DNA of 64,000 nucleotides, from NCBI RefSeq assembly GCF_003432485.1, contig NZ_QVNQ01000002.1, positions 496,001-560,000 on the forward strand. Reading direction: 5' to 3'. Made by a program: the position numbers and the translations under genes. This document shows, one piece after another, positions 12,296 to 19,988 of the stretch (within the stretch, counting starts at the first letter, position 1; every line of letters begins with the position of its first letter). The stretch comes from Actinomadura spongiicola. Its GTDB lineage: Bacteria > Actinomycetota > Actinomycetes > Streptosporangiales > Streptosporangiaceae. The notes under the pieces are model-generated. The model ran no database searches, had not been told where the DNA came from, and saw only the letters and a program-made list of their open reading frames with translations.

Positions 12296-12481
12296 CTAGA
12301 GGTTCTTGATGGTCTCGGCGAGGTGGCGGAAGTCCTTACGGCTCACGAGGATGTGACCACCGTGCGGGTTCTTGCTGTCACGGAGTGCGACAGTGCCCGG
12401 AACGCTGGCGACTTCGACGCAGTTGCCTCCATCGTCGCCGCTGCGTGTGGCCTTGCGCCATGTGGCGGTGCTCAGGTCCAT
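12296..12481 (-). CDS. DUF397 family small protein (whiJ-locus type)
   Basis: 61 aa, the normal size for DUF397. Typical elements are the N-terminal TATWRKATRSGDDGGNCVEVA, the central VALRDSKNP and the closing aromatic/basic FRHLAETIKNL. Family members sit next to DUF5753-type HTH regulators in actinomycetes and are thought to act as their small partners, by analogy with antitoxin-like or whiJ-associated proteins; the biochemical role is not established. Its start overlaps the end of the upstream HTH gene by 10 bases, so expression is coupled. A strong hairpin follows. Confidence 0.88.
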   Translation of the reverse strand: MDLSTATWRKATRSGDDGGNCVEVASVPGTVALRDSKNPHGGHILVSRKDFRHLAETIKNL

Positions 12482-13278
12482 CGCTCGTCTATGACCTTTC
12501 TGATCAACGCTCGCGACTCCTTTGCGCTGAGCGCTTCCGCTTGGAGTGTAACGAAGGCTTCGGTGGTCTTCTTGAGGTCTTCTGGCCTCGTTGACGTCTC
12601 GCCTCCGTATGCCTTGTCCGTGACCACGACCATCGACATGTCCGGAAGGGTGGCGACGGTGAACGACGTTCGCACGCCACGATAGTAGGCCAAGGGCGCG
12701 ATCTGGATATTGATCTCCTCACGTAGAGACAGCTCGATGAGGTATTCGAGCTGCTCGGTCATGGTCTTCGGGCTGTCGATCTCGCGATACAGGACGGTTT
12801 CGTCCATTACCACAGAGAAGACGGGTGGGGGGTTCCTTTTGAGAATTTCCTGCCTCCGCATCCGGCTTTGAAAGTCCTCCTCGTTCGGGAGAAGGAACCG
12901 GGCATACGCGTCCGTCTGGAAGAGGCCGTAGACGAGCATCGTTTCGTACCCGCGCAGCATGTCAGCCATGACTTCTGCTTTGGGGAAGTCTACGAAGTAT
13001 GCCGGGTACTTAATGGTCTTGAGTTTTTCGAGTAGTTCGTCCCAGGTCTTGACGAGTTCCCCGTTCGCGTTGAGTGCCTTGTCCACCCGGATAGTGAAGT
13101 CTCGGCGACACCTGGTCCGCGCTCGCTCTACGTGGCTGATGTAGGAGCGTGCCACGTTGACCTGGCGTGCCAGCTCGGCCTGGTTGAGTCCGGCTGCTTC
13201 TCGACGCCGCTTGAACTCGCGAGCGAATCCGACCAGCTCAGGGTCGACCTGCATCTTGTTTTCGCTGTTGAGAGCCAT
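12472..13278 (-). CDS. HTH (XRE) DUF5753 regulator, WhiJ/Scr1-like
   Basis: 268 aa. Residues about 15-75 are an XRE helix-turn-helix (REAAGLNQAELARQVNVARSYISHVE). The rest is a DUF5753-like domain (LRGYETMLVYGLFQTDAYARFL; later RPEDLKKTTEAF). Such proteins are DNA-binding regulators found in many copies in actinomycetes, commonly with a DUF397 and an anti-sigma-like ATPase gene; WhiJ of Streptomyces coelicolor affects development. The ATG has an AAGGAAG ribosome site eight bases upstream. It is transcribed divergently from the HATPase gene, so autoregulation from the shared 91-136 base gap is likely (inference). Confidence 0.88.
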   Translation of the reverse strand: MALNSENKMQVDPELVGFAREFKRRREAAGLNQAELARQVNVARSYISHVERARTRCRRDFTIRVDKALNANGELVKTWDELLEKLKTIKYPAYFVDFPKAEVMADMLRGYETMLVYGLFQTDAYARFLLPNEEDFQSRMRRQEILKRNPPPVFSVVMDETVLYREIDSPKTMTEQLEYLIELSLREEINIQIAPLAYYRGVRTSFTVATLPDMSMVVVTDKAYGGETSTRPEDLKKTTEAFVTLQAEALSAKESRALIRKVIDERWT

Positions 13279-13414
13279 GTGGATCTTCCTTTCGTGATGA
13301 GTGAATGGTGAGTAACTGTTAGACGGGCGCGGGTAGTTCCTTTCTCCGTCCTTTTCAGTATGCCTCCGTGTGTCTTCATGTGGGGAACGAATAGCCGATT
13401 CGAAGGTCGTATCG

Positions 13415-13810
13415 ATGTCCGCAATCGCTCAGGCGCCAGAGGTGCCGACACTGATCCTCGAGCCCACTGTCCATGCGCCGAAGATCGCAAGAGACTTCGT
13501 CGCCAAGTGTTTCTGTGATCTGGGAATCGCAGACGATTACCCGGGTCGCACCGTAGTAAGCGAACTGGTGACCAATGTCTGCGAACACGTCCAGACCGGA
13601 CACATCGTCGTCCGAGTGATCGAGAGCGAGAACAGGTCCGTGCTCATTGAAATCTGGGACCAGGGTGAAGGTATGCCGGTCCTCTGCGAAGCCGGGGAGA
13701 ACGCCGGATCAGGCCGTGGACTGTTCCTGATATCAATGCTCGTCCGCGACTGGGGAGTGCGACCGATCAGCGAAGGAGGAAAAATCGTATGGGCAGAGCT
13801 CGACCGCTGA
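13415..13810 (+). CDS. ATP-binding protein, RsbW/anti-sigma-like HATPase
   Basis: 131 aa from the ATG at 13415, which has AAGG upstream; an in-frame GTG at 13370 would add 15 residues. It is a single GHKL ATPase domain: N-box ELVTNVCEH, G1 box DQGEGMP, G2 box GSGRGLFLI, and a C-terminal GGKIVWAEL strand. Stand-alone domains of this type are serine kinases/anti-sigma-factor relatives. Together with the divergent HTH-DUF5753 and DUF397 genes it makes the complete whiJ-like trio, so it probably takes part in the same regulatory switch. Confidence 0.85.
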   Translation: MSAIAQAPEVPTLILEPTVHAPKIARDFVAKCFCDLGIADDYPGRTVVSELVTNVCEHVQTGHIVVRVIESENRSVLIEIWDQGEGMPVLCEAGENAGSGRGLFLISMLVRDWGVRPISEGGKIVWAELDR

Positions 13811-13869
13811 CCGTCCGGGCGGAAGGGCCAATACTTCGTCTGCGCACGCACCTCGGACGGTCAACAGCC

Positions 13870-14188
13870 GTGAGGTATCTGGACGCGCTCAGTGTCGCCC
13901 TCAAACCTCTGGGGTACCGGCCGGTCCGGCTCTACCGACCTAGGAGTTTCCGGTCCCGGTCGCCCTGCCGGTGCTGTGGGAGCCTTTCCTGTGGGTGTAC
14001 GTCCCTGGTCCGTACAGTCCCGTCGAAACGGTCCTGAACGCTCGGGTCGTACCGAACCAGATGTGGGCGTACCACGAGGCTCAGCGCGGCAGGCAGGGAT
14101 ACCTGTCCCCGTACGGAGACGTGAAGGGGCGGCCGAGGAGATCGACAGGCTTCTCAAGTCCCGGATGTATCCGGGCAACGCTTGGTGA
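13870..14188 (+). pseudogene. small gene split over three frames by two apparent -1 shifts
   Basis: Three consecutive frames carry coherent peptide. Frame 1 gives AVRYLDALSVALKPLGYRP until about 13947, the next frame gives LPVLWEPFLWVYVPGPYSPV and QMWAYHEAQRGRQGYLSPYG until about 14120, and a third gives AAEEIDRLLKSRMYPGNAW and a TGA at 14188. Each change equals loss of one base, so the ancestral gene encoded roughly 105 residues or more. A possible start is GTG 13870, or ATG 13789 inside the end of the HATPase gene, which has GGAGGA nine bases upstream. I do not recognise the family. Sequencing error is the alternative. Confidence 0.55.
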
Positions 14189-14254
14189 CACGGGGGTGCG
14201 CGGTGGGGGAGCGCGCGTCCTTCGGTCGGAAGCGCATCGAGGCCGCGGCCGTTC

Positions 14255-14836
14255 TCAACGACCTGGTGTCCCTGCGGGCGTGGTGTCGCCCTGACCTGTA
14301 CGGAAACGCAGTTCCGGGATCTCGTTCAGGTCGTACCCGTATCGGCGGTAGATCTTGATGGTGTTCTCGCCGGTCAGGTCGTTCGCGTTGAAGCCCAGCA
14401 AGGCGGCGACCCGGAGGACGTCGCCCTCGGTGTCGGCCTCGATCTCCAAATATGGCGGGATGAGCGGCCAGTGGTCTATCTCCAGACGCGCCCTGTCGAG
14501 GACGAAGGACTCCCGCCGGTTCTCCTGGTAGCTCTTAGGCCGGTAACCGAGGAGGCCGAGGATCGCGTTGGTCCGCTCAAAATCCGACACCGCCACCTCG
14601 GTTTCGCGAGTACCGGAGACGCTGTCGTCGATGATCTCCTTGACGGTGAGCGTGACCTCCGCACCGGTGTCCCGCAGCCGTATCCACCGTGTGTTGTCTC
14701 CGGGCGTGATGTCGTAGACATACCGGCGCATCAACCGATCCGGCACGGTCCGTCTACCGCCCTTGGCAATGATCAGCCCGGCCACCCGCGCCGGATCGAT
14801 CGCCAGGACGCGCGCCTCGTGCTCGATGTCGGTCAT
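14255..14836 (-). CDS. CYTH-domain protein, class IV adenylate cyclase-like
   Basis: 193 aa. The CYTH tunnel-fold pattern is visible: N-terminal IEHEARVLAID in place of the usual ExExK start, RYVYDI, RWIRLRD, VTLTVKEI, ETEVAVSDFERTNAILGLLGY, SFVLDRARLEIDHWPLIPPYLEIE. These alternating charged residues bind triphosphate and divalent metal in CyaB and thiamine-triphosphatase relatives. It most resembles the CyaB-like branch, so cyclic nucleotide synthesis or hydrolysis of a triphosphorylated substrate are both possible. The HEAR variant of the metal motif makes activity uncertain. Its ATG shares one base with the stop of the radical SAM gene (TGATG), so they form an operon. Confidence 0.78.
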   Translation of the reverse strand: MTDIEHEARVLAIDPARVAGLIIAKGGRRTVPDRLMRRYVYDITPGDNTRWIRLRDTGAEVTLTVKEIIDDSVSGTRETEVAVSDFERTNAILGLLGYRPKSYQENRRESFVLDRARLEIDHWPLIPPYLEIEADTEGDVLRVAALLGFNANDLTGENTIKIYRRYGYDLNEIPELRFRTGQGDTTPAGTPGR

Positions 14837-15915
14837 CAGTCTCCCGTGTCGGATGGACGCTCACCGTGATTCTCCCTCAGGGTCGCGTACTCGGTCTCCC
14901 GGAAACGCAAGACTTCGCGTGCCGCGTCACCGGTGACGAACTGCTCAACCGGCTGACATAGGTCCATGCGCTGGATACACACACCCACTTGGTAGCGGCC
15001 ATCGCGGTCGCAGTACAGGCGCAGCCCGTAATAGCCCTCCTGGTATTCGCGGTCGTTGTTGAACCGGCAGGAGGCGCAGGTACGTGGTAGACGTACCGGC
15101 CGGATCTGCTTGAAATGGACCAGCCGCCCGGAAGGCAAACGGTAGGTGGTCCGAGCGCCGGACGTTCCCGCGATCAGAAGCCGCCCTGTCGGGACAGCGC
15201 CAAGGTCCTGAAGAACGCCGTAAATACCCTTGATCGAGGCAACGCCGCCATCAAGGGAATTGAGCAGCCGGACCGACAGACGCGTGGAGTAGTGTTCAAG
15301 AAGATTGATCACCCTCTGCTTGTGGGAGTAGTCGGGAACCACGAGGTTCGCGCTCGTGGATACTTCTAGACCGATGGCCGTGTCGATGGAGTCGGCTAGG
15401 GCGTCCAGCTTCCGCCGCCCCAGCCGTTCGGAGGTGTAGCGAGTACCCTGAACCTCCGCCAGTTCGGCCGCTGTCGTCCCGAACACGGAAAAGTTGACGC
15501 GTGACAGCCCAGCCGCGACACACCGCGGGATCAGTCGTGCACCGTTCTCTCCGTTTGAGGTCATCGCCACCGTCAGCCCAAGCGAGCGGGCGATTGCGAT
15601 CAACTCCGGTAACCGAGGGTGCAGGGTCGGTTCTCCTCCGGTCAGGTGGATCTCGTTAATGTCGAGCAGATCCCGCATCGACACCAGAGCTGAGACGAAG
15701 CCCTCATCGGGTGACATCATGGCCGGGACGAACCCCACACCATTGGTCGCGGCGTAGATCGACACTCGTCCGGAGCGACCGCCTCTTGGCCTTGGAATGT
15801 CCTTCTTGGCGCTGGGACGGCGTAGTCGGCGCGCTCGTACTGTATACCGCCGTCCAGGGCCTGGCATCGCATCGGGCTGTTCCACCTCGACGGTGCGGCA
15901 GGAGTTCTCCGCCAA
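14836..15915 (-). CDS. radical SAM family protein, apparently 5'-truncated (no CX3CX2C)
   Basis: Up to 359 aa from a TTG at 15915. From about residue 46 the protein is a recognisable radical SAM enzyme: GRSGRVSIYAATNGVGF, the SAM-binding LTGGEPTLHPRLPELI, MTSNGENG, VNFSVFGTT. A C-terminal Cys-rich region (TCASCRFNN, VGVCIQRMDLC) resembles an auxiliary cluster. The cluster-binding CX3CX2C that should precede GGRSGRVSIY is missing, and I find no such motif in any of the three frames upstream. Instead the 5' part runs into a degenerate enoyl-CoA hydratase fragment. It is therefore probably a pseudogene or an inactive remnant, though it still overlaps the CYTH gene. Confidence 0.65.
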   Translation of the reverse strand: MAENSCRTVEVEQPDAMPGPGRRYTVRARRLRRPSAKKDIPRPRGGRSGRVSIYAATNGVGFVPAMMSPDEGFVSALVSMRDLLDINEIHLTGGEPTLHPRLPELIAIARSLGLTVAMTSNGENGARLIPRCVAAGLSRVNFSVFGTTAAELAEVQGTRYTSERLGRRKLDALADSIDTAIGLEVSTSANLVVPDYSHKQRVINLLEHYSTRLSVRLLNSLDGGVASIKGIYGVLQDLGAVPTGRLLIAGTSGARTTYRLPSGRLVHFKQIRPVRLPRTCASCRFNNDREYQEGYYGLRLYCDRDGRYQVGVCIQRMDLCQPVEQFVTGDAAREVLRFRETEYATLRENHGERPSDTGD

Positions 15916-15986
15916 GTCGAGCGCGCCTCCAGGGCGCCACCGAGGCGCATGGCCCGCTTCGGGGCGCGGACGGCGACAGGTGAGTT
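15892..15986 (-). pseudogene. enoyl-CoA hydratase 3' fragment (echA relic)
   Basis: The stretch aligns with 18401-18503 of the intact echA gene with several substitutions and small gaps. Translation gives NSPVAVRAPKRAMRLGG then, after a frameshift, LDLAENSCRT. The intact protein has NSPVAVRAAKRALRLGAG and LDLEENAWRT. It covers only about 30 codons near the C-terminus and overlaps the 5' end assigned to the radical SAM gene, marking a recombination joint. Confidence 0.7.
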
Positions 15987-16192
15987 CCGCCCGCCGGGCC
16001 GGGCGTGCGGCCGAGGTGAGGCTCGTGTACGAGGAGGCGTTGAAGCTCAGGCCTACCGAGGCCGAGCGGTACTGCCTGGGCCGGATGTCGTCGGGGGTTG
16101 GATTTCAGATTTTTTTTCCGGGTGATGTCGATCCGGGGAGGGTGCCCTTCGTCGGTGGGGCGAAAGTCCACCGAGAGGAAGGGAGAAACCCG

Positions 16193-16918
16193 ATGGACGC
16201 CATGCCTGAGATCGCCGACCGCGAGACCTTCCAGGCCCAACTGGACGAGCTTCGGGTCCGGGAGAAGGCGCACACGCGTGCGGGCGACGCGATCGCGGCG
16301 GCCCGGCGGAGGCTGCCGATGGTCGAGGTCGACGCCACCACGCCGCTGGTCGGCACAGACGGCCAGGTCACCCTCCTGGACGCCTTCGAGGGACGCCGCC
16401 AGCTGATCGCGTACTACATGATGTGGCACACGGGCCACCCGGCCGCGGAACAGTGCGAGGGCTGCACGTACTTCAACGGAAAGGTCCGCGAGCTGTCCTA
16501 CCTGCACGCCGCAGGTATCACGTATGCGACCTTCTGCCAGGGCCCCTACGAGGAGAGCGTCCGGTACCGCGACTTCATGGGCTGGGACATGCCCTGGTAC
16601 TCCGCCGAAGACTCCGTCGAGACACTGCTCGTCGGACGCCGGGTCGGCATGTTCCACCTGGTCTGCTACCTGCGGGACGGCGACCGCGTCTTCGAGACCT
16701 ACTGGACGACCGGCCGTGGCGTCGAAGCCCTCGACAACACCTATCCGCTCATGGACATGACCGTCTACGGGCGCCAGGAGGAATGGGAGGAATCGCCCGA
16801 GGGCTGGCCGCATGACGGCTCGATCGACGGCGGCTTCCACCGCGTCAACGGACGTCCCGCCTCGCAGTGGCCCCGGCTGGAGGCCGGACACTCCGACGAC
16901 CTCGGAACCAGGTCGTGA
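16193..16918 (+). CDS. DUF899 family protein (thioredoxin-like fold)
   Basis: 241 aa from ATG 16193, chosen for the GGGAG ribosome site; ATG 16202 is an alternative. It has the DUF899 features LIAYYMMWHTGHPAAEQCEGCT, AGITYATFCQGPYEE, FMGWDMPWYS, VFETYWTTGRG and LMDMTVYGRQEEWE. DUF899 proteins are distant thioredoxin-like/AhpC-related proteins of unknown reaction; the C-x2-C in EQCEGCTYF sits where the redox motif is expected. The next gene's GTG overlaps its stop (GTGA), so it is co-expressed with an MFS exporter. The 200 bases upstream hold no other gene. Confidence 0.85.
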   Translation: MDAMPEIADRETFQAQLDELRVREKAHTRAGDAIAAARRRLPMVEVDATTPLVGTDGQVTLLDAFEGRRQLIAYYMMWHTGHPAAEQCEGCTYFNGKVRELSYLHAAGITYATFCQGPYEESVRYRDFMGWDMPWYSAEDSVETLLVGRRVGMFHLVCYLRDGDRVFETYWTTGRGVEALDNTYPLMDMTVYGRQEEWEESPEGWPHDGSIDGGFHRVNGRPASQWPRLEAGHSDDLGTRS

Positions 16919-18318
16919 CCCGGTTCAGCGTCCGGGATCGGCTCGTCCTGCTGGTCTTGCTCGGCGCCGGATTCATGCTGTCCGTCGACTTCTCGATCCT
17001 GAACGTCGCGTTGCCGGAGGTCGGCGCCGGTGTCGGGTTGGGCGTGCAGGGACTGCCCTGGATCACGTCGGCGTACGCGCTGCCCGCCGCCGGGTTCACG
17101 CTGGTGTTCGGCCGCCTCGCGGACCTGTTCGGCCGTCGCAGGCTGTTCTTCGCCGGAATGGTGTTGCTCGTCGGGGCGTCCCTGCTCGGCGGCTTCGCCG
17201 TCAATCCGGAGATGCTGCTGACCGCGCGGGCGTTGCAGGGCTTCGCGACCGCGATGACGATCCCCGCGACGCTGTCGCTGATCACCACCATGTTCGCCGA
17301 GGGCCCGCTGCGTGAGCGTGTCCTCGGGTTGAACGGGGCGCTGTTGTCCGGTGGTTTCACCGTCGGCGCGCTGGTCGGCGGCACTCTGGTCGGGCTGTTG
17401 AGCTGGCGGGCGGCGTTCTTCGCGAACGTGCCCGTCGCCGTGGCCATCCTGGTGGCGACACCCGTCCTGATCGGTGAGAGCAAGGCGCCCGGTCGGACGC
17501 GGCTGGACCTGCCCGGAGCGGTCACCGTGTCCGGCGGTCTGCTGGCCGTGGTCTACGCGGTCATCGAGCGGAGCGTTCCGGCGGCGGTCGTCGGTGTGCT
17601 GTTGCTGGGCGCGTTCTGGATGATCGAGTTGCGCTCGCCCGCGCCGCTCGCCCCGGTGCACATTCTGCGGCGGCCCACGGTGAAGTGGGGCAACTACGGC
17701 GGGTTCATGATCTTCGCGATGGAACCCGCGATGATCTTCTTGATGACCCTCTATCTCCAGGAGGTCCTGGACCTGTCGCCACTGGCCACGGGGTTGATCT
17801 TCGGGATTCCCGGGTTGGCGTCGGTGGCCGCAGGGGTGATCGCCGGACGGGTCATCGGCCGTCTCGGCGGCCGCCGCGTCCTGGCGGCGGGCCTCGCCGT
17901 GCAGGGGCTGGCGACCGTCCCGCTGATCTTCCTGGGGGCCGACCGGGCGGCGATCGTCGTCCTCGTACCGGCGCTGTTCATCGGGTTCTTCGGACACGTC
18001 GGAGCGATCGTCGCGTTCACGGTGACCGCGACGTCCGGCCTGCCGGACGAGCAGCAGGGTCTCGCGACGGGCCTGGCGTCGATGACCCAGCAGGTGGCCC
18101 TGACCGTGGGCATCCCGGTGATGGGCGCGGTCGCCGCGTCCCAGAGCGGGGAACTGGCCGGTATCCACCTCGCACTCGGCGTGATCGTGGCCGTGACGCT
18201 CCTCAGCGTGGCCGTGGTCTGGTTCGGGCTGCGCCCGCGCGACCGCGGTGGCGAGGAGATCGCGGCGACGCCCGTCGGCGTGAGTCCGGCGACGAGCGAA
18301 AGGGCCGTTCCCTTGTGA
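16915..18318 (+). CDS. MFS transporter, DHA2 (EmrB/QacA) type
   Basis: 467 aa from the GTG overlapping the previous stop. About 14 hydrophobic segments are seen, with the MFS motif A region GRLADLFGRRRLFF between TM2 and TM3, LNGALLSGGFTVGALVGGTL (motif C-like, antiporter type) and SWRAAFFANVPVA. This architecture belongs to proton-coupled drug or metabolite exporters of the DHA2 branch. Substrate is unknown. It is translationally coupled to the DUF899 gene and ends six bases from the convergent echA gene. Confidence 0.88.
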   Translation: MTRFSVRDRLVLLVLLGAGFMLSVDFSILNVALPEVGAGVGLGVQGLPWITSAYALPAAGFTLVFGRLADLFGRRRLFFAGMVLLVGASLLGGFAVNPEMLLTARALQGFATAMTIPATLSLITTMFAEGPLRERVLGLNGALLSGGFTVGALVGGTLVGLLSWRAAFFANVPVAVAILVATPVLIGESKAPGRTRLDLPGAVTVSGGLLAVVYAVIERSVPAAVVGVLLLGAFWMIELRSPAPLAPVHILRRPTVKWGNYGGFMIFAMEPAMIFLMTLYLQEVLDLSPLATGLIFGIPGLASVAAGVIAGRVIGRLGGRRVLAAGLAVQGLATVPLIFLGADRAAIVVLVPALFIGFFGHVGAIVAFTVTATSGLPDEQQGLATGLASMTQQVALTVGIPVMGAVAASQSGELAGIHLALGVIVAVTLLSVAVVWFGLRPRDRGGEEIAATPVGVSPATSERAVPL

Positions 18319-18324
18319 TGGCGT

Positions 18325-19098
18325 CTAGGACGGCCAGTTCGGCTTGCGTTTCTCGGTGAACGCGGCGATGCCCTCGCGGCGGTCGGCGGAGATCGCGGCG
18401 GTGCGCCAGGCGTTCTCCTCCAGGTCGAGCCCCGCCTCCAGGCTCACCCCGGCGCCGAGCCGCAGCGCGCGCTTCGCGGCCCGGACCGCGACCGGCGAGT
18501 TCCCCGCGATCACCCCGGCGAGTGCCAGGGCCTCCTCGCGGGCCTTGCCCGCGGGCACCTTCTGGTCGGCGAGGCCGTACTCCACGGCCTCGTCGACCCC
18601 GAGGCGGCGGCCGGTGAACACCAGGTCGGCGGCCCTGCCCGGCCCGAGGCGGCGCAACGCGAGCTGGGTTCCGCCGCCGCCCGGGACGAGCCCGACGCCG
18701 ACCTCCGGCAGCCCGAACACGGCCGTCTCGTCCGCGACGATCAGGTCGGCGGACAGCGCGAACTCGCAGCCGCCGCCGAGGGCGAAGCCGTGCACGGCCG
18801 CGATCACCGGCTGCGGGAGGTTCAGCACGCCGCCGAACGCGGCCCGGAACACGGGCCGCTGGGCGAGGAGTTCCGCGTCCGTCATCGCGTTGCGTTCCTT
18901 GAGGTCGGCGCCGACACAGAACGCTTTCTCCCCGGCCGCGCTCAGCACCACCGCACGCACGGAATCGTCCGCCGCCACCTCCGCGCACACCATGGCGAGC
19001 CGTCGCGCCATCGCCGTCGACAGGGCATTGAGCGCCTCCGCCCGATCCAGCACGATCTCGACGACATGCCCTTCGGCCCGCAACGTCACACCGTCCAT
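18325..19098 (-). CDS. enoyl-CoA hydratase/isomerase (crotonase family)
   Basis: 257 aa, normal length. Crotonase features are LDRAEALNALSTAM, KAFCVGADLKERN (CoA-binding/oxyanion), AAVHGFALGGGCEFALS with the first catalytic Glu, and FGLPEVGVGLVPGGGGTQ with the second Glu. It hydrates 2-enoyl-CoA in fatty acid oxidation or a related pathway; the exact substrate is open. A damaged copy of its 3' end lies 2.5 kb away in the same orientation, implying a past duplication around the DUF899-MFS genes. Confidence 0.9.
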   Translation of the reverse strand: MDGVTLRAEGHVVEIVLDRAEALNALSTAMARRLAMVCAEVAADDSVRAVVLSAAGEKAFCVGADLKERNAMTDAELLAQRPVFRAAFGGVLNLPQPVIAAVHGFALGGGCEFALSADLIVADETAVFGLPEVGVGLVPGGGGTQLALRRLGPGRAADLVFTGRRLGVDEAVEYGLADQKVPAGKAREEALALAGVIAGNSPVAVRAAKRALRLGAGVSLEAGLDLEENAWRTAAISADRREGIAAFTEKRKPNWPS

Positions 19099-19187
19099 GA
19101 GGCGGCACTGTACTAAAACCGAAGGTGAGTATTTGCGGTCAAGTTCCGGCGGGTAAGTGAGTTAGGCGCCGGTGGGCGACGTCGGGG

Positions 19188-19450
19188 TCAAGACCAGGTG
19201 ACGATGCCGTGGTCCGCGCCGCCCGAGGCGAGAGTTCGGACGTCCGGGCTGAAAGCGAGGTTGGTCGGCCCCCGCACGCCTCCACGAAGGCTAGAACCAC
19301 CGCCGGGCTGGGCAACTGGTCCCCTCGTGGGGCCCGGGCCAATGTCGCCATCGCTTATCCGATGCGCTTCACCAGTTCGCGATAGGTCGGCCGATCCGCC
19401 CTCTCCCGTGATTTTCGCAGGTCAGATGCGAATCTGCTGCCCCGTCCCAT
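19188..19450 (-). pseudogene. remnant of an HTH-WD40 protein: both ends kept, centre lost
   Basis: From ATG 19450 a 31-residue peptide, RFASDLRKSRERADRPTYRE then LVKRIG and a TAA at 19355, matches the N-terminus of actinomycete HTH/WD40-repeat proteins (FAxxLRxLRERAGxPTYRELARR). About 70 bases further, in the same orientation, GPTNLAFSPDVRTLASGGAD then HGIVTWS and a TGA at 19188 is a final WD40 blade. The intact family runs to roughly 1000 residues or more, so nearly all of the gene has been deleted. Nothing else is visible between echA and 19.55 kb. Confidence 0.65.
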
Positions 19451-19626
19451 GAAACCAATTTTGACCGATATGAACCGGACGGGTTGAGGTAGCCTGATTC
19501 GAACGTGTGTCCCGATCCGGTCAATGTCGCTTACCGTGACGATCGATCACCTGAATTGCAGGAGCGCGGGTCAGTGACCGAGTCTGTGGGTGGAGTCGGG
19601 TCAACGGGTCTCGCGGCCGCTCGATT

Positions 19627-19905
19627 GTGTCCTGCCTGGCAGGGGTTGACGAGATCAAGGTCAAGGTCTCGGCCTGGAGCAAGGGCACCAACAAGAGGGA
19701 TGCCGTCAAAAACTTGGGTGACGACGAGTTCGCGGTCAAGGCCGAGTACAGGAGGACGCACTCGCCCAGCAAGACCCTGAACGTCTGGAACAAGTCCGGC
19801 CCCAGGACCACCATCACCAGTGGTCCGGGCACGAAGACAATCAGCCTCCTGGCATGCCACCAACGGCGCGCTCAGAAGGACAAGTGCGGCAAGTGGGTTG
19901 CCTGA
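19627..19905 (+). CDS. small Lys-rich C-x9-C protein, cassette 1 (no signal peptide seen)
   Basis: 92 aa from GTG 19627; in frame there is a stop at 19552 and no better start. Its core aligns with the secreted protein of cassette 2 (38707): DAVKNLGDDEFAVKAEYRR against AGVKDTWAGDWVKNEYNRV, NVWNKSG against TLWNKLG, and the end C-x9-C-G-K-W-V against C-x9-C-S-K-W-V. The mature region seems complete but no hydrophobic leader precedes it in any frame and no ribosome site is visible. The 5' end may therefore be damaged, or the protein may be made without a Sec leader. A hairpin and an ABC transporter follow. Confidence 0.6.
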   Translation: MSCLAGVDEIKVKVSAWSKGTNKRDAVKNLGDDEFAVKAEYRRTHSPSKTLNVWNKSGPRTTITSGPGTKTISLLACHQRRAQKDKCGKWVA

Positions 19906-19919
19906 CCTACTTCAGTGAT

Positions 19920-19947
19920 GACCCCGGGCCAGTACTGGTCCGGGGTC
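19920..19947 (+). terminator. intercistronic stem-loop after the small gene, cassette 1
   Basis: GACCCCGG (19920-19927) pairs with CCGGGGTC (19940-19947), continued inward by a G-T pair and CCAGT/ACTGG. It starts 14 bases after the small gene. With the transporter 41 bases further on it may act as a partial terminator or mRNA stabiliser that sets a high ratio of small protein to transporter. A weaker inverted repeat (19958-19969) follows. Confidence 0.6.
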
Positions 19948-19988
19948 TTCCCCGTCCGGCCCAAGGGCCCTGAGAGAAGGAATCGGTA

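Noticed and set aside
14203..14355. Small + strand frame with RKRIEAAAVLNDLVSLRAW
   Set aside because: It looks helix-like but overlaps the end of the CYTH gene, has no ribosome site and may be only a relic; not strong enough to call.
15797..16192. 130-codon N-terminal extension of the DUF899 gene
   Set aside because: It covers the radical SAM/echA junction on the other strand and is Arg-rich without family similarity.
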